Below, in pieces: positions 26,098 through 35,250 of a stretch of DNA of 64,000 nucleotides (positions within the stretch are counted from its first letter, which is position 1; every line of letters begins with the position of its first letter). The position numbers were made by a program, and so were the translations under genes. The stretch lies in the NCBI GenBank assembly GCA_963716115.1, contig CAVQSZ010000009.1:1-64000 (forward strand), given 5' to 3'. The DNA is from AP-15 sp963716115. Its GTDB lineage: Bacteria > Pseudomonadota > Alphaproteobacteria > ATCC43930 > CGMCC-115725. The notes under the pieces are model-generated. The model made no database searches and had not been told where the DNA came from. It saw nothing but the letters and a program-made list of their open reading frames with translations.

Positions 26098-27076
26098 ATG
26101 GAGCGCGGCCACCAGATCGACATCCGCAACACCGCCTATTTCCGCCACGACTACGACGGCGAGCACGCCGACATGCGCCGCCTCTACGAGCAGGCCAAGC
26201 TCGACCAGTGGAACGCCGCGACCGACATCGACTGGGACCGGCCGCTCGAGGGTGACGGCGGGCTGATCGCCGACGACCTGGTAGACATCCACGGCACCAA
26301 ATTCTGGGACCGGCTGTCGCCCGAGGAGCGGGTCGAGCTCAACCGGCGCGTGTCGAAATGGCGCATCTCGACCCTGATGCACGGCGAGCACGGCGCGATG
26401 CTGGTGTGCAGCCAGCTGGTCGAGAACGTGCAGGGGCAGGACGCCAAGCTGTTCCAGGCGACCCAGGTGGTCGACGAGGCCCGGCACAACGAGGTGCTGC
26501 ATCGCTATGTGACGCTCCGCCTCGGCGGCGAGACCTATCCGCTCGCCGGCAACGTCCGCGAGATCTTCGACACCCTGCTCGGCGACGTCGTCGTGGTATC
26601 TGAAGACGATCGGCCTGCAGCTGGTCGCCGAGACCTTCGCGGTGTCGCTGTTCCGCATGCTCGCCGAATCCTCGAAGGACGAGACCCTGCGCCAGATCTG
26701 CCGCCGCATCCTGCAGGACGAGGCGCGCCACATGGGCTTCGGCATGCTGTCGCTGCCGGCGGTGGTGGCGCAGGCCTCGGCGGCCGAGCGGCGCGAGATG
26801 GAGGATTTCGCGGTCTGGGCGCTGAACCGCACCCTGCGCGGGATCTTCCCGCTCGCCGCCTACGAGGAGATGGGCTTCGACCCGGACGAGATCGAGGAGA
26901 TCCGGCAGCTGCGCCGCGCCCGCGCCGCGGGCGGCGAGGAGACCGCGTTCCGCAAATACTTCCGCCGCGACCTCCACGCCGGGCTGGTGCGCAACCTGCG
27001 CAAGGTCGGCGTCCTGACCCCCCGGATCGAGCCCGACCTTTCGGCGCTCGGCATTTCGCTGGCGCTGGCGGCGTGA
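26098..27076 (+). CDS. Ferritin-like diiron protein, frameshifted
   Basis: A ~325-residue four-helix-bundle protein with four apparent carboxylate/histidine iron-ligand segments: LMHGEHGAMLV, VVDEARHNEVLHRY, QLVAETFAVSLF and ILQDEARHMGFG. This is the E...ExxH...E...ExxH pattern of ribonucleotide reductase R2-like and AurF-like oxygenases. The two halves are in different frames; a one-base change near 26591 (within GACGTCGTCGTGGTATC) joins FDTLLGDVV to WYLKTIGLQL. The ATG at 26098 has AGGGAGG upstream. The DOPA-dioxygenase-like gene follows 12 bases later, suggesting a joint oxidative pathway. The reaction is unknown. Confidence 0.82.
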
Positions 27077-27088
27077 AGGGAGCTTCCG

Positions 27089-27457
27089 ATGGCTGACGGG
27101 TTCGCCGATCCTGAGCGGATCGAAGGCTGGCACGCCCACATCTATTACGACCCGGCGACGCGGCCTGCCGCCGAGCGGTTGCGCGCCGGGATCGGCGAGC
27201 GCTTTGCCGGCCGGATCGGGAGCTGGCATGACGAGCCCGTCGGGCCGCATCCGACGGCGATGTTCCAGGTGGCCTTCGCGGTCGAGGAGCTGCCGCGGAT
27301 CTTGCCCTGGCTGATGCTGAACCGCCAGGGGCTCGGCGTCCTCGTGCATCCGCTGACCGGCGACGGCCTCGCCGACCATACCGGCAACGCACTGTGGCTC
27401 GGGACGCCGCTGCCGCTGCGGCTCGACACCCTGCGCCGAGGACAGCGCCCCGGCTGA
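27089..27457 (+). CDS. DOPA 4,5-dioxygenase family protein
   Basis: A 122-residue protein of the DOPA 4,5-dioxygenase family (extradiol-type, vicinal-oxygen-chelate-like), which in fungi and plants opens the catechol ring of DOPA for betalain-type pigments; the bacterial substrates are unknown. Family motifs are GWHAHIYYDPATRPAAERL, IGSWHDEPVGPHP and LVHPLTGDGLADHT, holding the conserved histidines. It is full length for the family. It sits 12 bases after the diiron gene with ribosome site AAGGGAG, so the two are probably one operon. Confidence 0.88.
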   Translation: MADGFADPERIEGWHAHIYYDPATRPAAERLRAGIGERFAGRIGSWHDEPVGPHPTAMFQVAFAVEELPRILPWLMLNRQGLGVLVHPLTGDGLADHTGNALWLGTPLPLRLDTLRRGQRPG

Positions 27458-27481
27458 CCCTTTACCCCGGCTGACCGCTCG

Positions 27482-28024
27482 CTACCAGCGGCGGACCGGG
27501 CCGCAGTCGACGTGGACGAAATCCGAGCGCGGGTAATAGCCCACACCGCCGCCTCTGAGGCTCAGCGCCGCGTCGCGAACCTGGCTCAGGCTGCGCCGCT
27601 CGGCCCGCAGGTCGACCGCCATCCCCTTGATGTGATAGCTGTGCTTGGCGACGCCGACGCCCTCGAGGTAGAGCCTGCGGTTGGTCGTCGGCGAGCGGTA
27701 GCCGCAGACCACGAGAAAGGGCTCGTGCGTCTCGAGGCGTTCGCGCAGGCTGCCGAGCACGTCGAGGACGCCGGCGTCCATCGGCCGCAGCTCGTCGGTG
27801 TCGTGGTCCCGCAGGATCCAATTGATGTCGCGGACCGCCTCGCGGATGTAGTGGCCGTCGGCCCAGTAGACCGTTCGCAGCCACTCGCCGGTATGCACAT
27901 TGTAGAGCGACACCGATCGCGGAGCAAAGGACACCGCCGGAACCGGCTTGACCAGACCGACGGCAGTGACGGCGACCGCGGCGCCGAGAAGACGGCGGCG
28001 GCTCAACAATGATGGCGCATTCAA
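27482..28024 (-). CDS. DUF882/M15-type murein endopeptidase-like protein with Tat signal
   Basis: A ~180-residue exported zinc peptidase-like protein of the YcbK/MepK (DUF882, peptidase M15_2) group, acting on peptidoglycan cross-links. A twin-arginine-type signal is seen (SRRRLLGAAVAVTAVGL). Catalytic segments are VVCGYRSPTTNRRL, KHSYHIKGMAVDLR (zinc His and Asp) and FVHVDCGPVRRW. The start is uncertain: TTG at 28024 has the best ribosome site (GGGGAG); ATG at 28057 and TTG at 28081 give longer N-termini. The L,D-transpeptidase gene lies just upstream on the same strand, a usual pairing. Confidence 0.88.
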   Translation of the reverse strand: MNAPSLLSRRRLLGAAVAVTAVGLVKPVPAVSFAPRSVSLYNVHTGEWLRTVYWADGHYIREAVRDINWILRDHDTDELRPMDAGVLDVLGSLRERLETHEPFLVVCGYRSPTTNRRLYLEGVGVAKHSYHIKGMAVDLRAERRSLSQVRDAALSLRGGGVGYYPRSDFVHVDCGPVRRW

Positions 28025-28162
28025 TGGCTGCTCCCCCCGATTCCCCGCGGGGGCCATAGCATCCGAAATTTCGCTGGACAAGCCCGATCGACCGCAATTC
28101 GTGCGGCCGCGGTCGATTTGTTGCTCGTTTTTGACGAATAGTTGAAGAAGGCCTAGCCTTCT

Positions 28163-29698
28163 TCACCCTTTCCGTTGACCGGCCGCCGCATCCTGCGCCA
28201 CCGGGGCCGGCTGCGCCCGCGTCAGGCGCCGCCAGAGCTCGTTGTCGCGCGCGTACGGGTCGGAACGAAAGGCGATCGAGCCGTTCGATTCGGCATAGGC
28301 CGTCTGATAGACGATGAAGATCGGCAGCGGCGCCGGCAGCGCCCGCCGGTTGCTGTAGCCGAGGGCGATCGCCTTGCTGATCGCCTCCGGGCTCATGTCG
28401 AGCACCAGCGCGGCGAAGGCCTGCGGGTTTTCGACGCGCACGCAGCCATGGCTGACCATCCGGTCGGCGGCGCGGAACCGCCACCGCTCGGGCGTGTCGT
28501 GAAGATAGACGTCGTAGCGGTCGGGCATCTCGAATTTGAGCCGCCCGAGCGCGCTGTACGGCCCCGCCTCCTGCTGCACCGAGCTCGGGCCGCGATAGCG
28601 CATGTGATGGCGCGAGAGGTAGTTGGGATCGCCTTTGAGCTTTGGCAGGATCTCTTCCTCGAAGATCGAGCGCGGCACGTTCCAGGGCGGGTTGAACAGG
28701 ACGGTGCTGATCGTCGACTGCAGCTCGGGCGTCTGCTTGTCCGGCTGGCCGACGATGACCCGCGTCGTGAACACCGGCTGGTCGTTGCGGTAGAGGCGCA
28801 GCTCGGCGATCGCCGTGTTGACGACGATCCGGTCGGGCGGCATCTGCCGCGGCAGCCAGCGCAGCCGTTCGAGATTGATCTGTAGGAGCCGCGCCCGTTT
28901 TTCGGCGGCGGCGCGGTCGCCGTCGGCCTTCTTGCGCCGATCGCCGGCGTCGGCCTGGCCGCCGCCCTCGGCGATTGCGCTGTATTGCGCGTAGGCGCGC
29001 AGCATCGCCCGGTACTCAGGCGAGGCGGGGGCCAGCGCCTCGATCGCCTCGGCCGGCTGCGGGCTCCACACCGCCGCGTCGAGCACCGCGACGACATCGA
29101 TCGGCTCCGGGCGCAGATCCTCGTCGTCGAAGCGCTGCTCGATCGGCACGGCGCCGCGGTAGAGCGCATCGGCGTAGGAGAGAAAGGCGTCGGACCGGAC
29201 GAGGTCGCGGTCGACGGGCGACAGCGCGTCGGCCCGCTCGGACAGCAACGCGCGGTGGAACAGGCCGGGGTCGAGGCCTTGCCGCCCGGCCTGCAGCACC
29301 AGCTTCCACAGCGCCGCGGCCTGGGCCGGATGCGCGTCCCACACCGTCTTGTAGCCCTGCCCGGCGTAAAAGCGCCGCAACAGGTCGCCGCGCAGCCGCT
29401 CGCCGGCGACGGTCAGCCGGCCCGGCGCGTCGAGCTTGGCCTTGAGCTCGGCGTTGCCGTCGAAGGGCGCCGCCTGCGGCGCCGCCGCGTCGGTCGCGGG
29501 CGCGCCGGCGTCGCGCATCGCCGTGGCCGGAGCCTCATCCGCCGGCGCGGCGGCCGGGGCGAGCGCCATGCACAGGACGCCGAGCGCGAACGCCGCCGCG
29601 CCGCGCGTCAGCGGCGATCGGGCAGAACGGGATAGGGGCACGCCGCCTCGCTTGTCAGGTAATGCCGCCAACCTCGTCGGCGGCGTGAAGTTTCGCAT
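28163..29698 (-). CDS. L,D-transpeptidase (YcbB/LdtD-like)
   Basis: A ~511-residue periplasmic enzyme that forms 3-3 cross-links in peptidoglycan or anchors proteins to it. A signal or anchor segment (TRGAAAFALGVLCMALAPAA) is followed by a peptidoglycan-binding-like helical region, then the YkuD catalytic domain with IVVNTAIAELRLYRNDQPVF and the active-site cysteine motif MVSHGCVRVENPQAFA near residue 430. The FNPPWNVPRSIFEEEILPKL segment is typical of the YcbB group. The ATG at 29698 is chosen; an upstream extension to 29791 looks non-native. The M15-type endopeptidase follows on the same strand. Confidence 0.92.
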   Translation of the reverse strand: MRNFTPPTRLAALPDKRGGVPLSRSARSPLTRGAAAFALGVLCMALAPAAAPADEAPATAMRDAGAPATDAAAPQAAPFDGNAELKAKLDAPGRLTVAGERLRGDLLRRFYAGQGYKTVWDAHPAQAAALWKLVLQAGRQGLDPGLFHRALLSERADALSPVDRDLVRSDAFLSYADALYRGAVPIEQRFDDEDLRPEPIDVVAVLDAAVWSPQPAEAIEALAPASPEYRAMLRAYAQYSAIAEGGGQADAGDRRKKADGDRAAAEKRARLLQINLERLRWLPRQMPPDRIVVNTAIAELRLYRNDQPVFTTRVIVGQPDKQTPELQSTISTVLFNPPWNVPRSIFEEEILPKLKGDPNYLSRHHMRYRGPSSVQQEAGPYSALGRLKFEMPDRYDVYLHDTPERWRFRAADRMVSHGCVRVENPQAFAALVLDMSPEAISKAIALGYSNRRALPAPLPIFIVYQTAYAESNGSIAFRSDPYARDNELWRRLTRAQPAPVAQDAAAGQRKG

Positions 29699-29909
29699 CA
29701 GGGCATCGTCGGGCGCCCCGCCTGGCGGGCGCGTCCGCCTCGTCGAGTCGACCAGCTTTGCACAGCGTTGGCAAGGAAAAGGTCGTCTCAATCGCTGCGA
29801 TCAAAAGCTCGTCCGCCGCAGGGCGGCTCTGCGCCCGGCGCATATGGCGCCCGACGCCTTGCCTGGCGGGCGGGCGGCGCGGATTATCGGCCGCCCCGGG
29901 CGCCGAATG

Positions 29910-31763
29910 ATGGGGAGGGGAGAGTTGCCGGTCGCGAGTGACGACACCGAGCGGACGCCGTTGGGCGTGCTGCGCGCGGTCTTTGGCTTCGACAGCTTTC
30001 GCGGCCGCCAGCAGGCCGTGATCGAGCATGTCGCCGCCGGCGGCGACGCGGTCGTGCTGATGCCGACGGGCGGCGGCAAGTCGCTGTGCTACCAGATCCC
30101 GGCGCTGCTGCGTCCAGGCCTCGGCGTTGTCGTGTCGCCGCTGATCGCGCTGATGAAGGACCAGGTCGACGCGCTGCGCCAGGCCGGGGTCCGCGCCGCG
30201 GCGCTCAACTCGCGCCTCCAGCCCGCCGAGGCGGCCGCGATCGAACGCACGGTCGCCGCTGGCGGGCTCGACCTCCTCTACGTCTCGCCCGAGCGGTTGA
30301 TGACGCCGCGCTGCCTGGAGCTTCTGGGGAAAACCCGGCTCGCCCTCTTCGCCATCGACGAGGCGCACTGCATCTCGCAATGGGGCCACGATTTCCGCCC
30401 GGAATACCAGCAGCTCTCGATCCTCAAGGAGCGCTTTCCGGGGGCGCCGCTGCTGGCCCTGACCGCGACCGCCGACGAGCCGACGCGGCGCGACATCGTC
30501 GCCCAGCTCGGCCTCGCCGCGGCCCCGGTGTTCGCCGCCGGCTACGACCGCCCGAACCTCTTCTACCGGATCGTCGCCAAGAAGAGCCCGCTCGACCAGC
30601 TGTGGCGCTTTCTCGAGGCCGAGCATCCGGGCGACGCCGGGATCGTCTATTGCTTCACCCGCCGGGCGACCGAGGAGACCGCGCTGTGGTTGCGGGGCCG
30701 CGGGCGCGACGCGGCGCCCTACCATGCCGGGCTCGACGCGGCGGTGCGCGAGCGCCACCAGGAGCGCTTTTTGCGCGAAGAGGGGGTGGTGATCGCCGCG
30801 ACCATCGCCTTCGGCATGGGGATCGACAAGCCCAATGTCCGCTTTGTCGCCCATCTCGACCCGCCGCGGAACCTCGAAGCCTATTACCAGGAAACCGGCC
30901 GCGCCGGGCGCGACGGCCTGCCGGCCGACGCCTGGATGACCTATGGGCTGGCCGACGTGATGAATTTGATCCGGCTGATCGACGCCGGCGAGACGGGCGA
31001 GCAGCAGCGCCGCATCGAGCGGCGCAAGATCGAGGCGCTGATCGGCTATTGCGAGACCGCCAGCTGCCGGCGCCAGGTCCTGCTCGGCTATTTCGGCGAG
31101 CGCGAGCATCCGCCCTGCGGCAATTGCGACAATTGCCGCACGCCGGCGCCGAGCTGGGACGGCACCGTCGCCGCGCAGAAGGCGCTCTCCGCGGTCTACC
31201 GCACCGGCCAGCGCTTTGGCGCGCATCACCTCGTCGACCTGCTGCTCGGCGCGAGGACCGAGCGGATCGAGCGGCTCGGGCATGATCGGCTGAAGACGTT
31301 TGGCGTCGGTCCGGAGCTCGACCGCCCCGGCTGGCTCTCGGTCTTCCGCCAGCTGGCGGCGCAAGGGCTGGTGCGGCCTGATGTCGCAGGGCATGGCGGC
31401 CTGTCGCTGGGGCCGGAGGCGGCGGCGATCCTGCGCGGCGAGCAGAGCGTGCATTTCCGCCTCGACCGGCGCGAGCGCGAGCGGCGGGGCCGGCGCGGCG
31501 ACGGCAAGCCCTCCGCGTCCGACCTCGATCCGGCGGCCCAGGCGTTGTGGGAGGCGCTGCGCGCCTGGCGTCTCGACGAGGCCCGCCGCCAGGAATTGCC
31601 GCCCTACGTGATTTTTCACGACGCGACCCTGATCGAGATCGCCCGCCGCCGCCCGGCCTCTCTCGCCGCGCTCGCCGCCACCCCCGGCATCGGCCGCAGC
31701 AAGCTCGACCGCTACGGCGAGGCCGTCCTCGCCCTCGTCGCGAACCCGCGCAAGGTCGAGTAG
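29910..31763 (+). CDS. recQ: ATP-dependent DNA helicase RecQ
   Basis: A 617-residue 3'-5' superfamily 2 helicase for recombination and replication-fork repair. Visible are the Q-motif area FGFDSFRGRQQAVIEH, Walker A MPTGGGKSLCYQIPALL, the DEAH motif AIDEAHCISQWGHDFRPEY, motif VI QETGRAGRDG, the zinc-binding cysteines in CETASCRRQ and CGNCDNC, and a C-terminal HRDC domain ending in TPGIGRSKLDRYGEAVLA. The ATG at 29910 is given; TTG at 29925 also has a purine-rich site upstream. A longer open frame extends far upstream, antisense to the transpeptidase gene, and is rejected. Confidence 0.95.
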   Translation: MGRGELPVASDDTERTPLGVLRAVFGFDSFRGRQQAVIEHVAAGGDAVVLMPTGGGKSLCYQIPALLRPGLGVVVSPLIALMKDQVDALRQAGVRAAALNSRLQPAEAAAIERTVAAGGLDLLYVSPERLMTPRCLELLGKTRLALFAIDEAHCISQWGHDFRPEYQQLSILKERFPGAPLLALTATADEPTRRDIVAQLGLAAAPVFAAGYDRPNLFYRIVAKKSPLDQLWRFLEAEHPGDAGIVYCFTRRATEETALWLRGRGRDAAPYHAGLDAAVRERHQERFLREEGVVIAATIAFGMGIDKPNVRFVAHLDPPRNLEAYYQETGRAGRDGLPADAWMTYGLADVMNLIRLIDAGETGEQQRRIERRKIEALIGYCETASCRRQVLLGYFGEREHPPCGNCDNCRTPAPSWDGTVAAQKALSAVYRTGQRFGAHHLVDLLLGARTERIERLGHDRLKTFGVGPELDRPGWLSVFRQLAAQGLVRPDVAGHGGLSLGPEAAAILRGEQSVHFRLDRRERERRGRRGDGKPSASDLDPAAQALWEALRAWRLDEARRQELPPYVIFHDATLIEIARRRPASLAALAATPGIGRSKLDRYGEAVLALVANPRKVE

Positions 31764-31868
31764 CGATTGTCTCGAATTGGAATATTTTCCCGGCGGGCCG
31801 CTGCCCGCTTAAGGCTCTGTTAGGCTTTTCCGGGCAGCCTGCGCGCGATCGAACCTCGGAGAACCCCA

Positions 31869-32030
31869 ATGCGCGCTTTCGTGAAGAACTTCATCAAGGA
31901 CGAGTCCGGCGTAACCGCCATCGAATACGGGATGATCGCGGCGCTGATCGCGGTCGTCATCATCGCCATCGTCGGCTTTGTCGGCACCGGGCTCAGCACC
32001 ACCTTCAACAGCATCAACACGGCGCTTTAG
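31869..32030 (+). CDS. Flp/Fap-type pilin, first copy
   Basis: A 53-residue tight-adherence (Tad) pilin. A short basic leader (MRAFVKNFIKDESG) precedes the processing motif G-VTAIEYGMIAALIAV with the key Glu at +5 and Tyr at +6, then the hydrophobic helix and the tail FNSINTAL. The GGAGAA ribosome site lies 6 bases before the ATG. It is too small for most gene callers. A second copy follows 132 bases later. No tad/cpa assembly genes are in the window, so the pilus machine must be elsewhere. Confidence 0.92.
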   Translation: MRAFVKNFIKDESGVTAIEYGMIAALIAVVIIAIVGFVGTGLSTTFNSINTAL

Positions 32031-32162
32031 CAGCGCGGGCCGGGGCACATCCTCGCCAAGCGCCCGATGGCTGCTGCTGCGCCGTCGAGCGCCGGCGAGC
32101 CGGCGACCTTGTGGAAAACACGGCAAGGTTCGACCCGCCCGCGCCTTTGTAAGGAGCGCCTC

Positions 32163-32324
32163 ATGCTAGCGGCTCTTGGCGCGTTGATCAAAGATCGGTC
32201 GGCCGTGACGGCCATAGAGTACGCTTTGATCGCCGGCTTTATCGGGATCGCGGCCGTGGTCGCGATCGGATCGATCGGCGGCACGCTCAGCACCATCTTC
32301 AACTCCGTCTCGACCGGTATTTGA
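32163..32324 (+). CDS. Flp/Fap-type pilin, second copy
   Basis: A 53-residue paralogue of the preceding pilin with the same length and plan: leader MLAALGALIKDRSA, then VTAIEYALIAGFIGIA and the tail FNSVSTGI. AAGGAG lies 7 bases before the ATG. The residue before the predicted prepilin-peptidase cut is Ala rather than the usual Gly, which could slow or alter processing. Both copies probably feed a Tad pilus encoded elsewhere; the second could be a minor pilin. Confidence 0.9.
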   Translation: MLAALGALIKDRSAVTAIEYALIAGFIGIAAVVAIGSIGGTLSTIFNSVSTGI

Positions 32325-32657
32325 GGCTCGCGAAGACGCCGCGCCGCGCCTGCTCGCCGCAGCGCGCGTCGCGGCTGGTCTGGAATTGAAATCCCGCCGG
32401 GCGAGCGCGGCGCGTTCTGTGAGACGGCCGCTCCACGACCTCCTCGGAGCGGGCGAAGGAAGCAAGCGACGGCTGGATCGAGCCCGCGCGCGCCGCCACA
32501 AAGGCGGCGGACGCACGGCCGTGATGCGGCCCGCCGCGCCATTTCCCTTCACCCCGGCTTGCCTGGTCCCGCCCGCCTCGGAGCTGGCGGCCGGACGCTC
32601 CAGACGGCATTGCCGACGGCGCCGGAAGGCGGCGTCTCGATCTCACTGGTGGACGCC
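32325..32657. other. Non-coding gap between pilin and GT87 gene
   Basis: A 333-base stretch of very high G+C. Open frames on both strands are low-complexity Arg/Ala/Pro translations without a recognisable domain. I see no clear promoter, terminator or repeat, apart from CCGCCACAAAGGCGG (32490-32504), a small hairpin-like inverted repeat. Confidence 0.4.
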
Positions 32658-33890
32658 ATGACGATCAACGCGTCGTTCCCGACCCCGATCCCCGACCGGT
32701 CGGACGGCCGACGATTGATCTGCCGGGCTTGTGCCGCTCTCTTGGCGATCGAACTGGCATTCGCCCTGTTCCTGGCCGCCGGCACGCACGGCCTGATCGT
32801 CCCGCTGCCCAAGCCGAACACCACTGATTTCGCCAGCTTCTACGCCGCCGGCAGCCTCGCCGACATTGGCGCTCCCGAGCTCGCCTACAATCAAGCCGAA
32901 CATTACGCCGCCGAACAACGCGCCACCGAGCCCGGCATCGATTATCTGCTGTATTATTACCCGCCGGTGTTCGAGATGCTTTGCGCCGTCCTCGCCTGGC
33001 TGCCCTATCACCTGGCCTTCGCGGCGTTTGAGGCGGCGACCCTCGCGCTGTATCTGCCGGTCGCGATGCGCATCCTGGGCGAGCGCGGCTGGCCGGCGCT
33101 GCTGCCGTTGCTCGCCTTTCCCCCGGTGCTGTGGACCATCGGCCTCGGACAGAACGCCTTTTTGACCGCCGGGCTGTTTGGCGCCGCGACATTGCTGATC
33201 GACCGTCGCCCCGCCGCCGCCGGGCTGTTGTTCGGGGCGCTCTGCTACAAGCCGCATTTCGCGCTGCTGGTCCCGGTTGCGCTGGTCGCCGGCGGCCATT
33301 GGCGGGCGCTGGCGGCGGCGGCCGGCTCGGCCGCGGCGCTGGCGCTGCTGGCGCTGCTCGTGCTCGGCGGGCAGGCATGGCGCGATTTCCTGACCGCGGC
33401 GGCGGCCTCGCAGGACGTCTACGCCTCGGGGCGGATCGCGTTCGCCGGGTTCGTTACCCCGTTCGGCGCGGCGAGGCTGCTCGGCGGCTCTCCGGGCGTC
33501 GCCTATATGGCGCAGGCGATGGCGACGGCGATTGCGGCGGTTCTGGTCGCCGTCGTCTGGGGCCGCGCGCCGCCATTGCCGATCCGGGCGGCGACCTTGG
33601 CCGCGGCGACATTGGTCGCGATCCCGGTCGCCTTGTTCTACGATCTGATGCTGGCGTCGATCGCCGGCCTCTGGCTGATCCGCGCCGATGGCGCTTATCG
33701 CCTGCCCGAATGGGGAAAGCTCGTTCTCGCCGTCCTGGCGGTCCTCGCCCTCAACCCGCGCGGCCTGGCCCAGGCATGGCACGCGCCGATCGGTCCGCTG
33801 ATCTCAGCGGCGCTGCTGGCGCTGGTCGCCGTGGTGGCGCTGCGCGGCGGCGGGTCCGCGCCCGAGGGCGCCGTCGTCGGGCCGGCGTGA
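32658..33890 (+). CDS. GT87-type (DUF2029) membrane protein, copy A
   Basis: A 410-residue polytopic inner-membrane protein of the glycosyltransferase family 87/DUF2029 type (mannosyltransferases using polyprenyl-phosphate sugars in actinobacteria; role here unknown). The family features are the acidic periplasmic loop TTDFASFYAAGSLADIGA, the YYPPVFEMLCAVLAWLPY segment, GLGQNAFLTAGLFGAA and CYKPHFALLVPVAL. About nine to ten hydrophobic segments are evident. The ATG at 32658 is chosen. It ends one base before the stop of its inverted paralogue. Confidence 0.82.
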   Translation: MTINASFPTPIPDRSDGRRLICRACAALLAIELAFALFLAAGTHGLIVPLPKPNTTDFASFYAAGSLADIGAPELAYNQAEHYAAEQRATEPGIDYLLYYYPPVFEMLCAVLAWLPYHLAFAAFEAATLALYLPVAMRILGERGWPALLPLLAFPPVLWTIGLGQNAFLTAGLFGAATLLIDRRPAAAGLLFGALCYKPHFALLVPVALVAGGHWRALAAAAGSAAALALLALLVLGGQAWRDFLTAAAASQDVYASGRIAFAGFVTPFGAARLLGGSPGVAYMAQAMATAIAAVLVAVVWGRAPPLPIRAATLAAATLVAIPVALFYDLMLASIAGLWLIRADGAYRLPEWGKLVLAVLAVLALNPRGLAQAWHAPIGPLISAALLALVAVVALRGGGSAPEGAVVGPA

Positions 33891-35177
33891 TCATCCGCCC
33901 TCGGCGCCTCGGCGCCGGGCGCATGCCGAGGGTGCGCGGGCGGGCGCGGCCGCGCTCTCGGCGTTGATCCGGACGACGATCACGGCGAGCAGGCCGGCGA
34001 GCGCGAGCGGCGTCGGAAGCAGGTGGGTCGCCGCGGCCATGGGTCGGGCGATCAACGGGGCCAGCGCCGCCACCGCCATCGCGGTCCGTTCCCAGGGCAT
34101 CGCCCCGTCCTGCGCCTGCTTGCGCGCCAGCCAGGCGATCGCCGGGGCCAGGATGGTCAGGTCGTAATCGAGGACGAAGGGCGTCGCCAGCGGCGTCGCG
34201 ACCAACAGCGCCGCGCCGCGCAGACCCCAATCGGTCGAGCGCCGCCACGTCCAGGCGAGGACCGCCGTCGTCAGCGCCGCCGCCAACCCCTGGAGCCAAT
34301 AGCCGACCGCCAGCGAGCCGCCAAGCAGCCGCGCCGCGGCGAAGACCGATTGCATCTTGTAGTAGCCGACCAGCCCCTGCTCGAGGATCGCGCGGGCGAA
34401 CCCGGCGCTGCTGATGAAATCAGCCCAGATTTGGACCCCGCACAGGATTGCCGCCGCCGCTGCGAAAACGAGACCGGTCAGCGCCGCTGCGCCCAGCGCC
34501 CGCCACTGCCTTCCGGCCGCGAGGGCCACCGGGATCAAAAGACACAGCTGCGGCTTGAAGATCAGGAGGCCCAGCGCGACCCCCGCCACAACCGGCCGCG
34601 GCCCCAGCATCAGCAGTCCCCAGCCGAACAGCGCCGTCGTCAACAGCGCATTCTGGCCGTGCGTCGCGGTCACGAGCACCGCCGGGAACGCCAGCCCCGC
34701 CCACAGGGTCAGCGGCTCCGGCAGGATGCGCCACAAGGCCCACAGGTAGCCGGCGAGGCCGGCGGCGAGCCACAGCGCGAGCGACCACAGATAGGGCAGC
34801 AGCGCCAGCGGATAGACGATCAGCAGCGCGACGGGCGGATATTGCCAGGCGTAGAAGGTCTGGCTCGCGTCCGCCCGCGCCGTCAGCTCCAATGCCGCCA
34901 GGGCCGCGGGGGTGTAGATCGCCTTCTCCTGGCCATGCAGAAGCGCCCAGGATACGGTCCAAAACGAAACAAAATCCGTGCCGACCGGGCGCCCGAGGGG
35001 ATCGTCGCCGCCGTGGCCGGTCAGCAGCCAGACAGTTGTCGCGGCCGAGGCGATGACCAGCAACGTCGCATAGCCGCGCACACGCTCCCGCGTCAGCCAC
35101 GCCGCATCGCGCAAGAATTCGAACGCCAAATCGGAGCCCCGGCTCGCCGTTGGCCGAATGCCGATTGATGCCGCCAA
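33891..35177 (-). CDS. GT87-type (DUF2029) membrane protein, copy B
   Basis: A ~428-residue paralogue of the preceding gene, in the opposite direction; the two stops are adjacent (33890/33891). The same motifs are aligned in order: GTDFVSFWTVSWALLHGQE, WQYPPVALLIVYPLALLPY, THGQNALLTTALFGWG and IFKPQLCLLIPVAL, followed by YYKMQSVFAAARLLGGS. Multiple transmembrane helices span the protein. The start is uncertain: TTG at 35177 gives the longest frame and no ATG is available nearby; a TTG about 16 codons later is possible. Confidence 0.8.
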   Translation of the reverse strand: MAASIGIRPTASRGSDLAFEFLRDAAWLTRERVRGYATLLVIASAATTVWLLTGHGGDDPLGRPVGTDFVSFWTVSWALLHGQEKAIYTPAALAALELTARADASQTFYAWQYPPVALLIVYPLALLPYLWSLALWLAAGLAGYLWALWRILPEPLTLWAGLAFPAVLVTATHGQNALLTTALFGWGLLMLGPRPVVAGVALGLLIFKPQLCLLIPVALAAGRQWRALGAAALTGLVFAAAAAILCGVQIWADFISSAGFARAILEQGLVGYYKMQSVFAAARLLGGSLAVGYWLQGLAAALTTAVLAWTWRRSTDWGLRGAALLVATPLATPFVLDYDLTILAPAIAWLARKQAQDGAMPWERTAMAVAALAPLIARPMAAATHLLPTPLALAGLLAVIVVRINAESAAAPARAPSACARRRGAEGG

Positions 35178-35250
35178 TGCTTTAAGAACTGGTTATATCC
35201 AGACTGGAGCCCGGGTCGGGCTCAGCGGCCCGGGAGCGCGCCGCGCCCGG

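Noticed and set aside
32299..32646. Complement open frame between the second pilin and the GT87 gene
   Set aside because: Low-complexity Arg/Ala/Ser-rich translation with no motif; treated as non-coding.
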